Program-made: the position numbers and the translations under genes | Part shown: positions 42,102 to 50,117 of the stretch, in pieces | Layout: each line of letters starts with the position of its first letter | Numbering within the stretch: the stretch's first letter is position 1 | The notes under the pieces: model-generated | The model's database searches: none | The model's input: the letters and a program-made list of their open reading frames with translations, nothing else | Told to the model about the DNA's origin: nothing | From: Moraxellaceae bacterium | Lineage (GTDB): Bacteria > Pseudomonadota > Gammaproteobacteria > Pseudomonadales > Moraxellaceae | DNA: 64,000 nucleotides | Direction of reading: 5' to 3' | NCBI GenBank assembly: GCA_029237815.1 | Contig: JAQZBP010000001.1 | Span: 248,001 to 312,000, forward strand

Positions 42102-42938
42102 TCAGCCGCGGAGCTGCAGCGCCCGCTCATACAGGGCATTCTTCTTGAGCCCGGTGATGTCGGCCGCCAGAGCCGCGGCCTGCTTGAGCGGCAGCTCCGT
42201 CATCAGCACGCCCAGCACGCGGTCCGCCTCCCGCCAGTCCTGCTCCCCCGCCTCGGCGGTGGCGCCTTCAAGCACCAGCACAATCTCGCCACGCTGCTGG
42301 TTCGGATCGCCCTGTACGAAAGCCAGCATCTCCTCGAGCGGCAGCTGCCGGATGGTCTCAAAGGCCTTGGTTACCTCGCGCGCGAGCACCACGCGTCGCT
42401 CGCTGCCGAGCACGGCAACCATGTCCGCAAGACAGTCGGCGATGCGATGTGGCGCCTCGTAGAAGATCAGCGTGCGGCTTTCATCCGCGAGCTGCTGGAG
42501 GCGCTCGCGCCTCCCCTGCACCTTGGCCGGCAGGAAGCCCTCGAAGATGAAGCGGTCAGAGGGCAGCCCGGCCGCCGACAGCGCCGCAATCGCCGCACAG
42601 GCGCCCGGCACGGGCACGACTTGCAGGCCCGCCGCCTGCACCGCCGCCACGAGTCGATAGCCCGGATCGCTGATGAGTGGCGTCCCGGCATCCGAAATCA
42701 GCGCAATGTCGTCCCCCGCCTGCAGTCGCGCAACAAGGCCGGCTGCACGGCTACCTTCGTTGTGGTCATGCACGGCCAGCAGAGGGGTGGCGATATTGAA
42801 ATGCTGCATGAGCCGCGACGAGTGCCGCGTATCTTCGGCGGCAATCACGCTGACCGCCCGCAGCGTCGCCACCGCACGAGGACTCCAGTCCTCCAGATTG
42901 CCAATCGGAGTGGCCACCACATAAAGTACGCCGGTCAT
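42102..42938 (-). CDS. rsmI: 16S rRNA C1402 2'-O-ribose methyltransferase RsmI
   Basis: Tetrapyrrole-methylase-fold enzyme that 2'-O-methylates C1402 of 16S rRNA, complementing RsmH. The 278-residue protein begins GVLYVVATPIGNLEDWSPRA and shows AEDTRHSSRLMQHF, ISDAGTPLISDPGYRLV, PVPGACAAIAALSAAGLP and FYEAPHRIADCLADM. The ATG at MTGVLYVVA was chosen; the longer frame runs into the divergent lpoA gene. A 27-bp divergent gap separates it from lpoA. Confidence 0.96.
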   Translation of the reverse strand: MTGVLYVVATPIGNLEDWSPRAVATLRAVSVIAAEDTRHSSRLMQHFNIATPLLAVHDHNEGSRAAGLVARLQAGDDIALISDAGTPLISDPGYRLVAAVQAAGLQVVPVPGACAAIAALSAAGLPSDRFIFEGFLPAKVQGRRERLQQLADESRTLIFYEAPHRIADCLADMVAVLGSERRVVLAREVTKAFETIRQLPLEEMLAFVQGDPNQQRGEIVLVLEGATAEAGEQDWREADRVLGVLMTELPLKQAAALAADITGLKKNALYERALQLRG

Positions 42939-42965
42939 GTTTCCCTCGCTGAGTGGTGATACCGC

Positions 42966-44051
42966 ATGCGCTCTACCGGCTCCTGGCGCGCCAGCGTCTT
43001 TTTGCTTGCGATGCTGGCCAGTATGACGGCCACGGCGGCCGCCACCGACATCGCACTGCTGCTTCCCCAGTCGGGGCGCCTGGCCAAGGCCGCCGAGGCC
43101 ATACGTGACGGCTTTCTCGCCGCCTATTATCAGGACGCCGGCAGCCAGGCTGAACCCCCCACGCTGCATTTCTACGACAGTGATAGCGGCCCCATACTCG
43201 CCCTCGTGCAAAAAGCGAAGGCGGATGGTGCCCAGATCGTCGTCGGCCCGCTGGATCGCGAACGACTCGATGTCCTTGCCAAGGAGGCGTCGCTCCCCCT
43301 CCCGGTACTAGCGCTCAACAGCGCCGAGCGCACGACGGAGGGCCTTTTCCAGTTCGCCCTGGCGCCCGAGGACGAGATCCTCCGTCTCGTCGAATGGATG
43401 CGCCAGCAGGACATCAAGAAGCCACTGCTACTGGCGAGCGCGGATGAAGCGAGCCAACGCCACTTGCGGATCTTCCAATCGCTTTGGTCCGGCTCCACTG
43501 GGCCGCAACTTCCCGTGACCACGCTCGACCCTGCGCGCAAGGGTGGCATTACGGTCACGATCCGGGACCTGGTCAAGGACACCCGGAAAAATGATGCCCT
43601 TTTCCTAGCCACGCCTTCACTGGCGCGCCAGGTGCAGCCCGCCCTGACCTACTATCACAGCAGTCTGCCACTCTATTCGCTGGCCAGCGCCTGGGACCCC
43701 ACTGCCGACGCCAGCGGCCAGCGGGACCTCGACGGCCTGCGCATCTGCGACCTGCCATGGATGGTGAGCCAGGCGGAGGACGCCGCGCAGGAAACCCTCT
43801 ACGCGACACTCGGGCGCCCTGGCGGCGGCTTTGACCGCCTTCACGCTTTTGGCGCCGACGCTTGGACGCTGGTGCGCCAGTGGGACACGCTACAGGAGTC
43901 ATTCCCGCTCGCGCTGCGCACTGGCGTCGTTCAGGCCGATGCCCTGCGCCGGCTGCGCCGCACCCCCACCTGTGCCGAGATCCGCAATGGAAATGCATCC
44001 CCGCTCTGGTCTCCCGAAGCCGACACGACTGGCACTGGGCGCCGCCGCTGA
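42966..44051 (+). CDS. LpoA-like penicillin-binding protein activator, short form
   Basis: Periplasmic protein related to the C-terminal, periplasmic-binding-protein-like domain of LpoA, which activates PBP1A. The 361 residues start with a signal peptide (hydrophobic 10-25) and go directly into IALLLPQSGRLAKAAEAIRDGFLAAYY. Later landmarks are IVVGPLDRERLDVLAKEA, LALNSAERTTEGLFQFALAPEDE and FLATPSLARQVQPAL. The N-terminal TPR domain of E. coli LpoA is missing, and no lipobox Cys follows the signal sequence, so this may be a soluble periplasmic variant. Overlaps yraN by about 60 bp. Confidence 0.8.
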   Translation: MRSTGSWRASVFLLAMLASMTATAAATDIALLLPQSGRLAKAAEAIRDGFLAAYYQDAGSQAEPPTLHFYDSDSGPILALVQKAKADGAQIVVGPLDRERLDVLAKEASLPLPVLALNSAERTTEGLFQFALAPEDEILRLVEWMRQQDIKKPLLLASADEASQRHLRIFQSLWSGSTGPQLPVTTLDPARKGGITVTIRDLVKDTRKNDALFLATPSLARQVQPALTYYHSSLPLYSLASAWDPTADASGQRDLDGLRICDLPWMVSQAEDAAQETLYATLGRPGGGFDRLHAFGADAWTLVRQWDTLQESFPLALRTGVVQADALRRLRRTPTCAEIRNGNASPLWSPEADTTGTGRRR

Positions 44052-44379
44052 GTCCGCGGCGCGGCGCCATCTTGAGGGCCACGGCTTTTCGCTGATCGCA
44101 GCGAATTATCGTTGCCGCCGTGGCGAAATCGATCTCGTCATGCGGCAGGGCGCGACCCTTGCCTTCATCGAAGTGCGCCTGCGAAGCCACCGCGACTTCG
44201 GCGGAGCTGCTGGCAGCGTCGGCCGGACCAAGCAGCAGAAAATCATTGCAAGCGCCCAGGCTTTTCTACAACATCATCCGGAATTTTCCGGCTGCAACTG
44301 CCGCTTCGACGTGATAGCAGTGCAGGCTGATGCTGGTGAATGGAAGGTCGACTGGTTGCCCGCAGCCTTCACGACCTGA
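43987..44379 (+). CDS. yraN: YraN family protein (UPF0102)
   Basis: Small endonuclease-fold protein of unknown function, 130 residues. The RecB/Holliday-junction-resolvase-like motif is visible: LGAAAESAARRHLEGHGF, NYRCRRGEIDLVMRQG (with ExD), AFIEVRLRSHRDFGGA and KQQKIIASAQAFL. The lpoA-yraN-diaA-dolP order matches E. coli. The start is one of two ATGs (43987 or 43993) inside the end of the lpoA-like gene. Confidence 0.9.
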   Translation: MEMHPRSGLPKPTRLALGAAAESAARRHLEGHGFSLIAANYRCRRGEIDLVMRQGATLAFIEVRLRSHRDFGGAAGSVGRTKQQKIIASAQAFLQHHPEFSGCNCRFDVIAVQADAGEWKVDWLPAAFTT

Positions 44380-44396
44380 CAGAGATAAGCAGATTC

Positions 44397-44984
44397 ATGC
44401 AAAACCATATCATCAGACTGGCCACTGACAGCCTGAACACCATTTCCCAGCTTGCCGAAGGCAACGCCGCCGACATCGAGCGCGTGGCGCAGGCACTGGT
44501 CGAAACGCTCATGCAAGACCAGCGCATCTTCTGCTGCGGCAATGGCGCCTCTGCCGGCAATGCGCAAAGTTTCGCGAGCAAGATGGGCAACCGCTTCGAG
44601 CGTGAGCGCCCCGCCTTTCCCGTGATCCTGCTGGGCGATATCGCCGTCACGACCGCCATCGCCGCCGATGGCTGCTTTCAGGACGTCTACGCCCGGCCGC
44701 TGCAGGCCCTGGCCCGGCCAGGAGACGTGCTGCTCGCGCTTTCCGCCAGCGGGAATGCCACCAATATCATGCAGGCTGCCCGCGTCATGCAGGGCTGCGG
44801 TGGTCGCGTGGTCGCCCTCACGGGAGAGGATGGCGGAGAGCTCGGCCGCCTCCTGCGCCCGGAAGATATCCATCTGCGACTGCCCGGCAACAGCTCGCCG
44901 CGCGTACACGAAGCGCAGCTGTTCGTGCTGAACTGCTGCTGCGACCTTATCGACCGCGAGTTCTTTGGAGCCAACGATGTATAG
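44397..44984 (+). CDS. diaA: DnaA initiator-associating SIS-domain protein DiaA
   Basis: SIS-fold protein of the GmhA/DiaA type, 195 residues. In E. coli DiaA binds DnaA and promotes orderly initiation; related proteins isomerise sedoheptulose 7-phosphate. Visible are CGNGASAGNAQSFASKMGNR, LSASGNATNIMQAA and SSPRVHEAQLFVLNCCCDLID. Position between yraN and the BON lipoprotein supports DiaA. The ATG at MQNHIIRLATDSL was chosen; the frame opens slightly upstream inside yraN. Confidence 0.88.
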   Translation: MQNHIIRLATDSLNTISQLAEGNAADIERVAQALVETLMQDQRIFCCGNGASAGNAQSFASKMGNRFERERPAFPVILLGDIAVTTAIAADGCFQDVYARPLQALARPGDVLLALSASGNATNIMQAARVMQGCGGRVVALTGEDGGELGRLLRPEDIHLRLPGNSSPRVHEAQLFVLNCCCDLIDREFFGANDV

Positions 44985-45597
44985 AATCCTTCTCGCCTCA
45001 TCCCTGGCGCTCGCCATGGCGGGCTGCAACAGCCTGATTGCCTCGGCCACCGGCCCCGACCCCATTGGCAGCAGCAGCGGCACACGCACGCTGAGCCAGC
45101 GCATCGAGGACGGCAGCATCGAGCGCACCGCAGGCGTCAACATGCACAAGGCCAATGCCGATTTTCGGCAGGCCAATGTGAACATCCTCAGCTTCTATGG
45201 CAGCGTGCTGCTGGCCGGGCAAGTGCCCAGCGAGGAACTGAAGGCCGAAGCCGAGCGCGTCGTCCGCCGGATTGCCGAAGTGAAGCAGGTGCATAACGAG
45301 CTCACCGTTGGCCCGTCCAGCTACTACCAGGAACGCAGTTCGGACGGCGTCATCAGCATGCGCATCCGTTCGGCCTTCACCTTCGAGAAGGGCTTTCCCG
45401 CCTCACGCACCAAGATCCTCACCGTTGCCGGCACGGTTTACCTCATGGGCAAGCTGACGACGGAAGAATCCGAGCAGGCGGTCAATCTCATCAAGCAGGT
45501 GGCCGGAGTTAAAAAAATCATCAAGCTGGTCGATCTACTTCCCTCTCCGGAGGGCGCCCCCACTCCGGCGAATGCTCCAGCGCCAAGCCAGGGCTAA
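44977..45597 (+). CDS. dolP: BON-domain outer-membrane lipoprotein DolP (YraP)
   Basis: Outer-membrane lipoprotein of 206 residues that supports envelope integrity and BAM function in E. coli. The signal peptide ends with the lipobox LAMAGC. Two BON domains follow, at about residues 45-115 (LSFYGSVLLAGQVPSEELK) and 120-190 (ILTVAGTVYLMGKLTTEE). GGAG 7 bp upstream fixes the ATG, which overlaps diaA. A Pro/Ala-rich tail closes the protein. Confidence 0.93.
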   Translation: MYRILLASSLALAMAGCNSLIASATGPDPIGSSSGTRTLSQRIEDGSIERTAGVNMHKANADFRQANVNILSFYGSVLLAGQVPSEELKAEAERVVRRIAEVKQVHNELTVGPSSYYQERSSDGVISMRIRSAFTFEKGFPASRTKILTVAGTVYLMGKLTTEESEQAVNLIKQVAGVKKIIKLVDLLPSPEGAPTPANAPAPSQG

Positions 45598-45612
45598 TAT
45601 GATCCGCAAATG

Positions 45613-45638
45613 AAAAAGGCCGCTTCCGCGGCCTTTTT
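45613..45638. terminator. Bidirectional terminator between dolP and sspB
   Basis: AAAAAGGCCGC-TTCC-GCGGCCTTTTT: stem of six or more pairs with A- and T-runs on either side. It can stop both the plus-strand dolP operon and the minus-strand sspB transcript. Confidence 0.9.
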
Positions 45639-46051
45639 CATTTCACCACACGGAGGCTGGGACGCCCTCCGCCACCAGCCGGCTTGGGCGGTTCGGGTTC
45701 CGGCGCATCGGTCTGCTCTGCAGACGCCTCTTCCGTAAACGATTCATCCTCATCAAAGAACATGCCCTGCCCGTTCTCTCGTGAATATATGGCCAATACC
45801 GCCAGCATGGGCGCATGAACCTGCATGGGCACGCCACCGAACCGGGCGGAGAAACTGACAGCATCATTGCGGATGAAAAGATCCCGTACTGCGCCCGGCG
45901 CAATGTTCAGCACAATGCGCTCGTCCTTGATATAGGCCGTGGGAACCACCACTCCGGCCCTCGACGCATCCACGAGCAGATAGGGTGTCTGATTGTTGTC
46001 ATTCAGCCATTCATAGATGGCCCTGACGAGATAGGGACGGGTTGGCGTCAT
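45638..46051 (-). CDS. sspB: ClpXP protease specificity-enhancing factor SspB
   Basis: Adaptor that delivers ssrA-tagged peptides to ClpXP. The 137-residue protein has the conserved dimeric core (RPYLVRAIYEWLNDNNQTPY, LLVDASRAGVVVP, VSFSARFGGVPMQVHAPMLA), an acidic flexible linker and a basic C-terminal ClpX-binding peptide ending RPSLRVVK. AGAGGAA immediately precedes the ATG. Unusually, a terminator-like hairpin lies between sspA and this gene. Confidence 0.95.
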   Translation of the reverse strand: MTPTRPYLVRAIYEWLNDNNQTPYLLVDASRAGVVVPTAYIKDERIVLNIAPGAVRDLFIRNDAVSFSARFGGVPMQVHAPMLAVLAIYSRENGQGMFFDEDESFTEEASAEQTDAPEPEPPKPAGGGGRPSLRVVK

Positions 46052-46070
46052 TTCCTCTCTCCACGAAGTA

Positions 46071-46097
46071 AAAAGGATGGCAGCGCCATCCTTTTTT
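46071..46097. terminator. Terminator-like hairpin between sspA and sspB
   Basis: AAAAAGGATGGC-AGC-GCCATCCTTTTTT: a nine-pair stem with a three-base loop and T-runs on both strands, lying between sspA and the sspB ribosome-binding site. On the minus strand it would attenuate sspA readthrough into sspB. Confidence 0.75.
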
Positions 46098-46122
46098 GCG
46101 TTAACGCCGCGGCGCCGGGCTG

Positions 46123-46752
46123 TCAGGCATTGCGGATATCGCGCTCGGAATCGGAAAGGCTCACGAGGAAAGCCTCCCGCGAAAACATCCTGTCCATGTA
46201 CTTCAGCAGATGCTTGCACTGCTTTTCCGGCAGCTCGACCTGCATGGCAGGCAGCCGCCACAGGATCGGCGCCAGCACGCAGTCGGCCAGAGAGAGCTCA
46301 GGCCCCATCACGAAAGGGCGATTGTCCGTCATGATGGCGGAGAAGCTCACCAGGTGATCACGGAATTCCTTCCGCGACTTCACGACAGCCGCTTCCTTGC
46401 TCTTCGGCGAGAGAATGGCATCCACGTGCGGGCACCATTCATGCTCGGCGCGACGAACGAAAAGACGAGTCTTCGCACGGTCGACAGGATACACAGGCAG
46501 GAGCGGGGGATGCGGAAACCGCTCGTCCAGGTACTCCATCATGATCATGGTGTCCAGGTACAGCGTGAGATCCCTGTCCACCAGTGTCGGCAGCGAGTTG
46601 AACGGATTCAGGTCCGCCAGGTCATCGGGGCGGCCATGCACGACATCGACGGAGACGCCCTTTTCGGCGAGCACGATGCGGACACGATGGCTGTAGTGAT
46701 CAGTTCCATCCGAATAGAAGGTCATCGAAGACCGGCGGGTAACTACGCCCAT
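46123..46752 (-). CDS. sspA: Stringent starvation protein A
   Basis: GST-fold RNA-polymerase-associated protein, 209 residues. The thioredoxin-like N-terminal domain shows SSMTFYSDGTDHYSHRVRIV and FNSLPTLVDRDLTLY; the C-terminal helical domain contains MGPELSLADCVLAPILWRLP. E. coli SspA binds RNA polymerase with sigma-70 and has a role in stationary phase and acid resistance. GGGAG precedes the start. The petABC and sspAB order is standard. Confidence 0.95.
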   Translation of the reverse strand: MGVVTRRSSMTFYSDGTDHYSHRVRIVLAEKGVSVDVVHGRPDDLADLNPFNSLPTLVDRDLTLYLDTMIMMEYLDERFPHPPLLPVYPVDRAKTRLFVRRAEHEWCPHVDAILSPKSKEAAVVKSRKEFRDHLVSFSAIMTDNRPFVMGPELSLADCVLAPILWRLPAMQVELPEKQCKHLLKYMDRMFSREAFLVSLSDSERDIRNA

Positions 46753-46801
46753 TCTGAACTCCCTAAAACTCCAAGCCTGGTATCAGCAGGCTCTTAAACA
46801 C

Positions 46802-46830
46802 AAAAAGGGCAGCGGGAATCCGCGCCCTTA
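46802..46830 (-). terminator. Terminator of the petABC operon
   Basis: On the minus strand AAGGGC-GCGG-ATTC-CCGC-T-GCCCTTTTT: a stem of about ten pairs with one bulge followed by a T-run, about 40 bp past the petC stop and upstream of sspA. Confidence 0.8.
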
Positions 46831-46837
46831 GACGACA

Positions 46838-46857
46838 CGCCCGGGCATGCCCGGGCG
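46838..46857. repeat. Perfect 20-bp palindrome after petC
   Basis: CGCCCGGGCATGCCCGGGCG reads identically on both strands. It sits between the petC stop and the operon terminator. In RNA it could fold with a minimal loop as a second 3' hairpin that protects the mRNA; in DNA it is a possible protein-binding site. Confidence 0.6.
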
Positions 46858-46867
46858 CGCGTTGCGA

Positions 46868-47536
46868 TTACTTGACGTCCTTCCAGTACTCCTGGTTAAG
46901 GAGCCAGACAGGAATCAGCAGAATCACGAGGAACATGAGAACAAACACGCCGATGCGTTCGCGCTCGGCACGATTGGGCTCTGCCATGTACGCCATGAAG
47001 TTCACGAGGTCACCGACGGCCTGCTTGAACTCTTCCGGCTTCATGTCCTGTTCCAGGTCCGCCAGAACGTGCGGCATGGCCACGTCCTTGAAGACCTTGT
47101 TGTTGACGCCATAGGGACGGGCCTCGTCCGGCTGGAAACTCAGCAGGTAGCTGTACACCCAGTCCGGAGAGCGCAGGCGCGTCGCCAGCGTCAGATCCGG
47201 CGGCGCCGCGCCAAACCACTTGGCCTGATCCTTCGGATTGGTGGCCGGATTCATCTGACCACCAATCTTGTCGCTGGTGAAGTTCATGTATTCCTGTACC
47301 AAGGCCGGATCGATCTTGAGATCGGCGGCCAGGCGCTCGTAACGCATGTATTTGGCGCTGTGGCAGCCAAGACAGTAGCTGATGTACAGCTTGGCACCAT
47401 TCTGCAGGGACGCCTTGTCCTGGGCATTCACGGGCGCATGCAGGCATGCGCCGAGTTCACCACACTCCGCTCCGCCGGAAGCCTGGGCCGCCAGCGGCGA
47501 CAGGGCGAGAAGGACGAAAAGAATGAGCTTTTTCAT
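46868..47536 (-). CDS. petC: Ubiquinol-cytochrome c reductase, cytochrome c1 subunit
   Basis: Membrane-anchored periplasmic c-type cytochrome that passes electrons from the Rieske centre to soluble cytochrome c. The 222-residue protein has a signal peptide, the haem-binding SYCLGCHSAKYMRYERL, the axial Met in KDVAMPHVL and a C-terminal anchor (about 195-213). ATGA overlap with petB fixed the start. Confidence 0.95.
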   Translation of the reverse strand: MKKLILFVLLALSPLAAQASGGAECGELGACLHAPVNAQDKASLQNGAKLYISYCLGCHSAKYMRYERLAADLKIDPALVQEYMNFTSDKIGGQMNPATNPKDQAKWFGAAPPDLTLATRLRSPDWVYSYLLSFQPDEARPYGVNNKVFKDVAMPHVLADLEQDMKPEEFKQAVGDLVNFMAYMAEPNRAERERIGVFVLMFLVILLIPVWLLNQEYWKDVK

Positions 47537-48798
47537 CAGTGGCCTCCCTCGCTCAGGCGAGCCGGCTCGGTCTTGCACTTCTCGATGGATGTGTAGACCG
47601 GCATGAGAATGAAGTACAGGAAGTAGAGCACCGTCAGGATCTGCGCCAGGGTCGTATTGCCCATGCCGAGGGTATGACCGTCCGACGGCTGCACGCCCAG
47701 ATAGCCCAGCACCACGAAGGACACGACGAAGATCGCCAGCCAGACCTTGCTCATCCAGCCCTTGAAACGCATGGCCTTGACCGGGCTGCGATCCAGCCAG
47801 GGCAGCACGAACAGGATGGCGATGGCGCCACCCATCACGATCACGCCTGGGAATGCGGAGCCAAACATGGAAGGCGTGGCGCGAAGCATGGCGTAGAACG
47901 GGGTGTAGTACCACACCGGAGCGATGTGCGCCGGAGTCTTCAGCGGGTTGGCCGCTTCGAAGTTGGGACGCTCCAGGAAATAGCCGCCACCATCAGGGAA
48001 GAAGAAGATGACCGTGGTGAACACCATCAGGAAAATCACGATGCCAACCAGATCGTGCACGGTGTAGTAGGGATGGAAAGGCACCGTATCCATCGGAATG
48101 CCATCCGGACCCTTGTTCTTCTTCACTTCAATGCCGTAGGGGTTGTTGGAGCCCACGTGATGCAACGCAACAAGGTGCAGGAAGACCAGTGCGACGAGCA
48201 CAAGCGGAATAGCCACGACGTGCAGCGCGAAGAAACGATTCAGGGTCGCACCGGAAATCAGGAAGTCGCCACGCACCCATTCGACGAGGTCACCGCCAAC
48301 GAAGGGAACAGCACCAGCCAGGTTCACGATCACCTGGGCGCCCCAGTAGGACATGTTGCCCCAGGGCAGCACATATCCGAAGAAACCTTCTGCCATCAGT
48401 GCAAGGTAAATCATCATGCCGATGATCCACAGCAGCTCACGCGGCTTCTTGTAGGAGCCATAGAGCAATCCGCGGAACATGTGCAGGTAAACCACCACGA
48501 AAAATGCAGAGGCGCCGGTAGAGTGCATATAGCGAAGCAGCCAGCCATATGACACGTCATACATGATGTAGCCAGCGACAGAGTCATAGGCTGCGTCCGC
48601 ACTTGGCGTGTAAAACATCGTCAGCCAGATGCCGGTGAGCAGCTGGTTGACCAGCACCACCATGGATAGCACGCCGAAGAAATACCAGAAGTTGAAGTTC
48701 TTCGGAGCGTAGTACTTCGACATGTGATATTCGAAGGTTTCGGTCAGCGGAAACCGCGCGTCGACCCAACCAACGAAATTATTCCAGAGCTTGTTCAT
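47536..48798 (-). CDS. petB: Ubiquinol-cytochrome c reductase, cytochrome b subunit
   Basis: Integral membrane core of the bc1 complex carrying two b haems and the quinone sites. The 420-residue length is typical. Visible are GWLLRYMHSTGASAFF, LPWGNMSYWGAQVIVNL, RFFALHVVAIPLVL, HHVGSNNPYG and the C-terminal helices after TPAHIAPVWYYTPFYAMLR. The haem-ligating His residues occur in the expected helices. Coupled to petA by an overlapping TAATG-type junction. Confidence 0.97.
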   Translation of the reverse strand: MNKLWNNFVGWVDARFPLTETFEYHMSKYYAPKNFNFWYFFGVLSMVVLVNQLLTGIWLTMFYTPSADAAYDSVAGYIMYDVSYGWLLRYMHSTGASAFFVVVYLHMFRGLLYGSYKKPRELLWIIGMMIYLALMAEGFFGYVLPWGNMSYWGAQVIVNLAGAVPFVGGDLVEWVRGDFLISGATLNRFFALHVVAIPLVLVALVFLHLVALHHVGSNNPYGIEVKKNKGPDGIPMDTVPFHPYYTVHDLVGIVIFLMVFTTVIFFFPDGGGYFLERPNFEAANPLKTPAHIAPVWYYTPFYAMLRATPSMFGSAFPGVIVMGGAIAILFVLPWLDRSPVKAMRFKGWMSKVWLAIFVVSFVVLGYLGVQPSDGHTLGMGNTTLAQILTVLYFLYFILMPVYTSIEKCKTEPARLSEGGH

Positions 48799-49388
48799 TA
48801 CGCATGCTCCTTGTCGACGCCAACGACAATGACCTTGTCATCATCCTTGTAGGAATGCGGCGGCACTTCGAGATTCTTGGGGGCCGGAACGCCCTTGTAG
48901 ACGCGGCCGGCGAGGTCGAACTTGGAGCCGTGGCAAGGGCAGAAGAATCCACCTTCCCAGCTAGGCTCGATCCTGCCTTTTTCAGGCTCATACAGCGGAG
49001 AGCAGCCAAGATGGGTACAAATCCCCATCAGCACCGCGTACTCAGGCTTGATGGAACGATGCTCGTTCTTGGCGTATTCCGGCTGCTGCGGCGCCTCGGA
49101 AACCGGGTCAAGCAGCATGCCCTCAACCTTCTTCAGACCCTCGAGCATTTCGGGAGTCCGGCGCACAACCCAGACTGGTTTGCCGCGCCACTCGATCACC
49201 AGCTTCTGGCCGAGCTCGAGCTGGCTGATATCCTGGCTCACCGGAGCACCGGCGGCCTTGGCCTTGGCACTGGGGGTCCAGGACTTTACAAACGGAACGG
49301 CCACGAAACCGGCACCGACGGCACCCACCGCTGCGGTGGCTCCGATCAGCAGCCGCCGGCGACCCACATTCACGCCGTCAGTACTCAT
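48798..49388 (-). CDS. petA: Ubiquinol-cytochrome c reductase, Rieske iron-sulfur subunit
   Basis: Rieske [2Fe-2S] protein of 196 residues, first gene of the bc1 operon. It has a Tat-type N-terminus (GRRRLLIGATAAVGAVG) that stays as the membrane anchor, then the cluster-binding boxes CTHLGCSPLY and CPCHGSKFD. The ATG at MSTDGVNVG was chosen because GGAGAG lies 7 bp upstream; a TTG five codons earlier also exists. Confidence 0.96.
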   Translation of the reverse strand: MSTDGVNVGRRRLLIGATAAVGAVGAGFVAVPFVKSWTPSAKAKAAGAPVSQDISQLELGQKLVIEWRGKPVWVVRRTPEMLEGLKKVEGMLLDPVSEAPQQPEYAKNEHRSIKPEYAVLMGICTHLGCSPLYEPEKGRIEPSWEGGFFCPCHGSKFDLAGRVYKGVPAPKNLEVPPHSYKDDDKVIVVGVDKEHA

Positions 49389-49457
49389 CAACGTACTCTC
49401 CAAAAAACGCCCGACGACCCTGAGCAGCCCCGGACGAGCCTGAAAAAAAGCCTGCGG

Positions 49458-49486
49458 ATGATAATGAAATCACCCATGGCTTACAA
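49458..49486 (-). promoter_or_regulatory. Predicted sigma-70 promoter of petABC
   Basis: On the minus strand TTGTAA and TATCAT are 17 bp apart, about 70 bp upstream of petA. The match is moderate. Confidence 0.45.
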
Positions 49487-49555
49487 GGAGTAAACCCTTG
49501 ACCAACATGCCAAATACCGGCTATTTCCCAGCAGTTTTATCTGCTTTTCGAGTGC

Positions 49556-49590
49556 AAAAAAAAATCGCCCCCGGAAGCCGGAGGCGATTT
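49556..49590 (-). terminator. Terminator after tRNA-Gln
   Basis: On the minus strand AAATCGCC ... GGCGATTT with inner CCGG/CCGG pairing, followed by nine T. It starts 5 bp past the CCA end and would end the rplM-rpsI-tRNA-Gln transcript. Confidence 0.85.
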
Positions 49591-49594
49591 CAAT

Positions 49595-49668
49595 TGGCTG
49601 GGGAACTAGGATTTGAACCTAGACAGACGGAGTCAGAGTCCGTAGTCCTACCGTTAGACGATTCCCCA
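49595..49668 (-). tRNA. tRNA-Gln (anticodon CTG)
   Basis: A 74-nt cloverleaf on the minus strand with encoded CCA. The acceptor stem starts TGGGGAA, the D-arm includes CTAACGGTAGG, the anticodon arm is ACGGA-CTCTGAC-TCCGT with CTG as anticodon (reads CAG), and the T-arm contains GGTTCAAATCC. It lies 45 bp after rpsI without an obvious separate terminator, so it is probably cut out of the ribosomal-protein transcript. Confidence 0.95.
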
Positions 49669-49713
49669 ACATTCGGACAGTCCGCGAGACGCGCCAGCGG
49701 GCGCGCCACCGGA

Positions 49714-50106
49714 TTAACGCTTGGAGTACTGCGGACGCTTGCGGGCCTTGCGGAGGCCGAGCTTCTTGCGCTCGACTTCACGGGCGTCGCGGGTCACAAA
49801 GCCAGCCTTGCGCAGCGGGGACTTGAGGTCTTCGCTGTATTCGATCAGGGCACGAGTGATGCCATGACGAATAGCACCTGCCTGGCCACCGATACCACCA
49901 CCGGCAACCGTGACCTTGACGTCGAACTTGTCGAGAAGCTCGACCAGCTCAAGCGGCTGGCGCACGATCATGCGGGCAGTCTCACGACCGAAATAAGTAT
50001 CGATCGGACGATCGTTAATGGTGATCTTGCCGTTGCCGGCGCTCAGGAAGACGCGGGCAGTTGCAGTCTTGCGACGGCCAGTACCGTAGTTCGCTTGTGC
50101 AGTCAT
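49714..50106 (-). CDS. rpsI: 30S ribosomal protein S9
   Basis: Small-subunit protein of 130 residues whose basic C-terminal tail reaches the P-site tRNA. Landmarks are [37 protein letters not shown] and the terminal [12 protein letters not shown]. Start at [13 protein letters not shown], five codons inside the longest frame, by family similarity. Follows rplM by 11 bp. Confidence 0.98.
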   Translation of the reverse strand: MTAQANYGTGRRKTATARVFLSAGNGKITINDRPIDTYFGRETARMIVRQPLELVELLDKFDVKVTVAGGGIGGQAGAIRHGITRALIEYSEDLKSPLRKAGFVTRDAREVERKKLGLRKARKRPQYSKR

Positions 50107-50117
50107 GACGTTACGAC

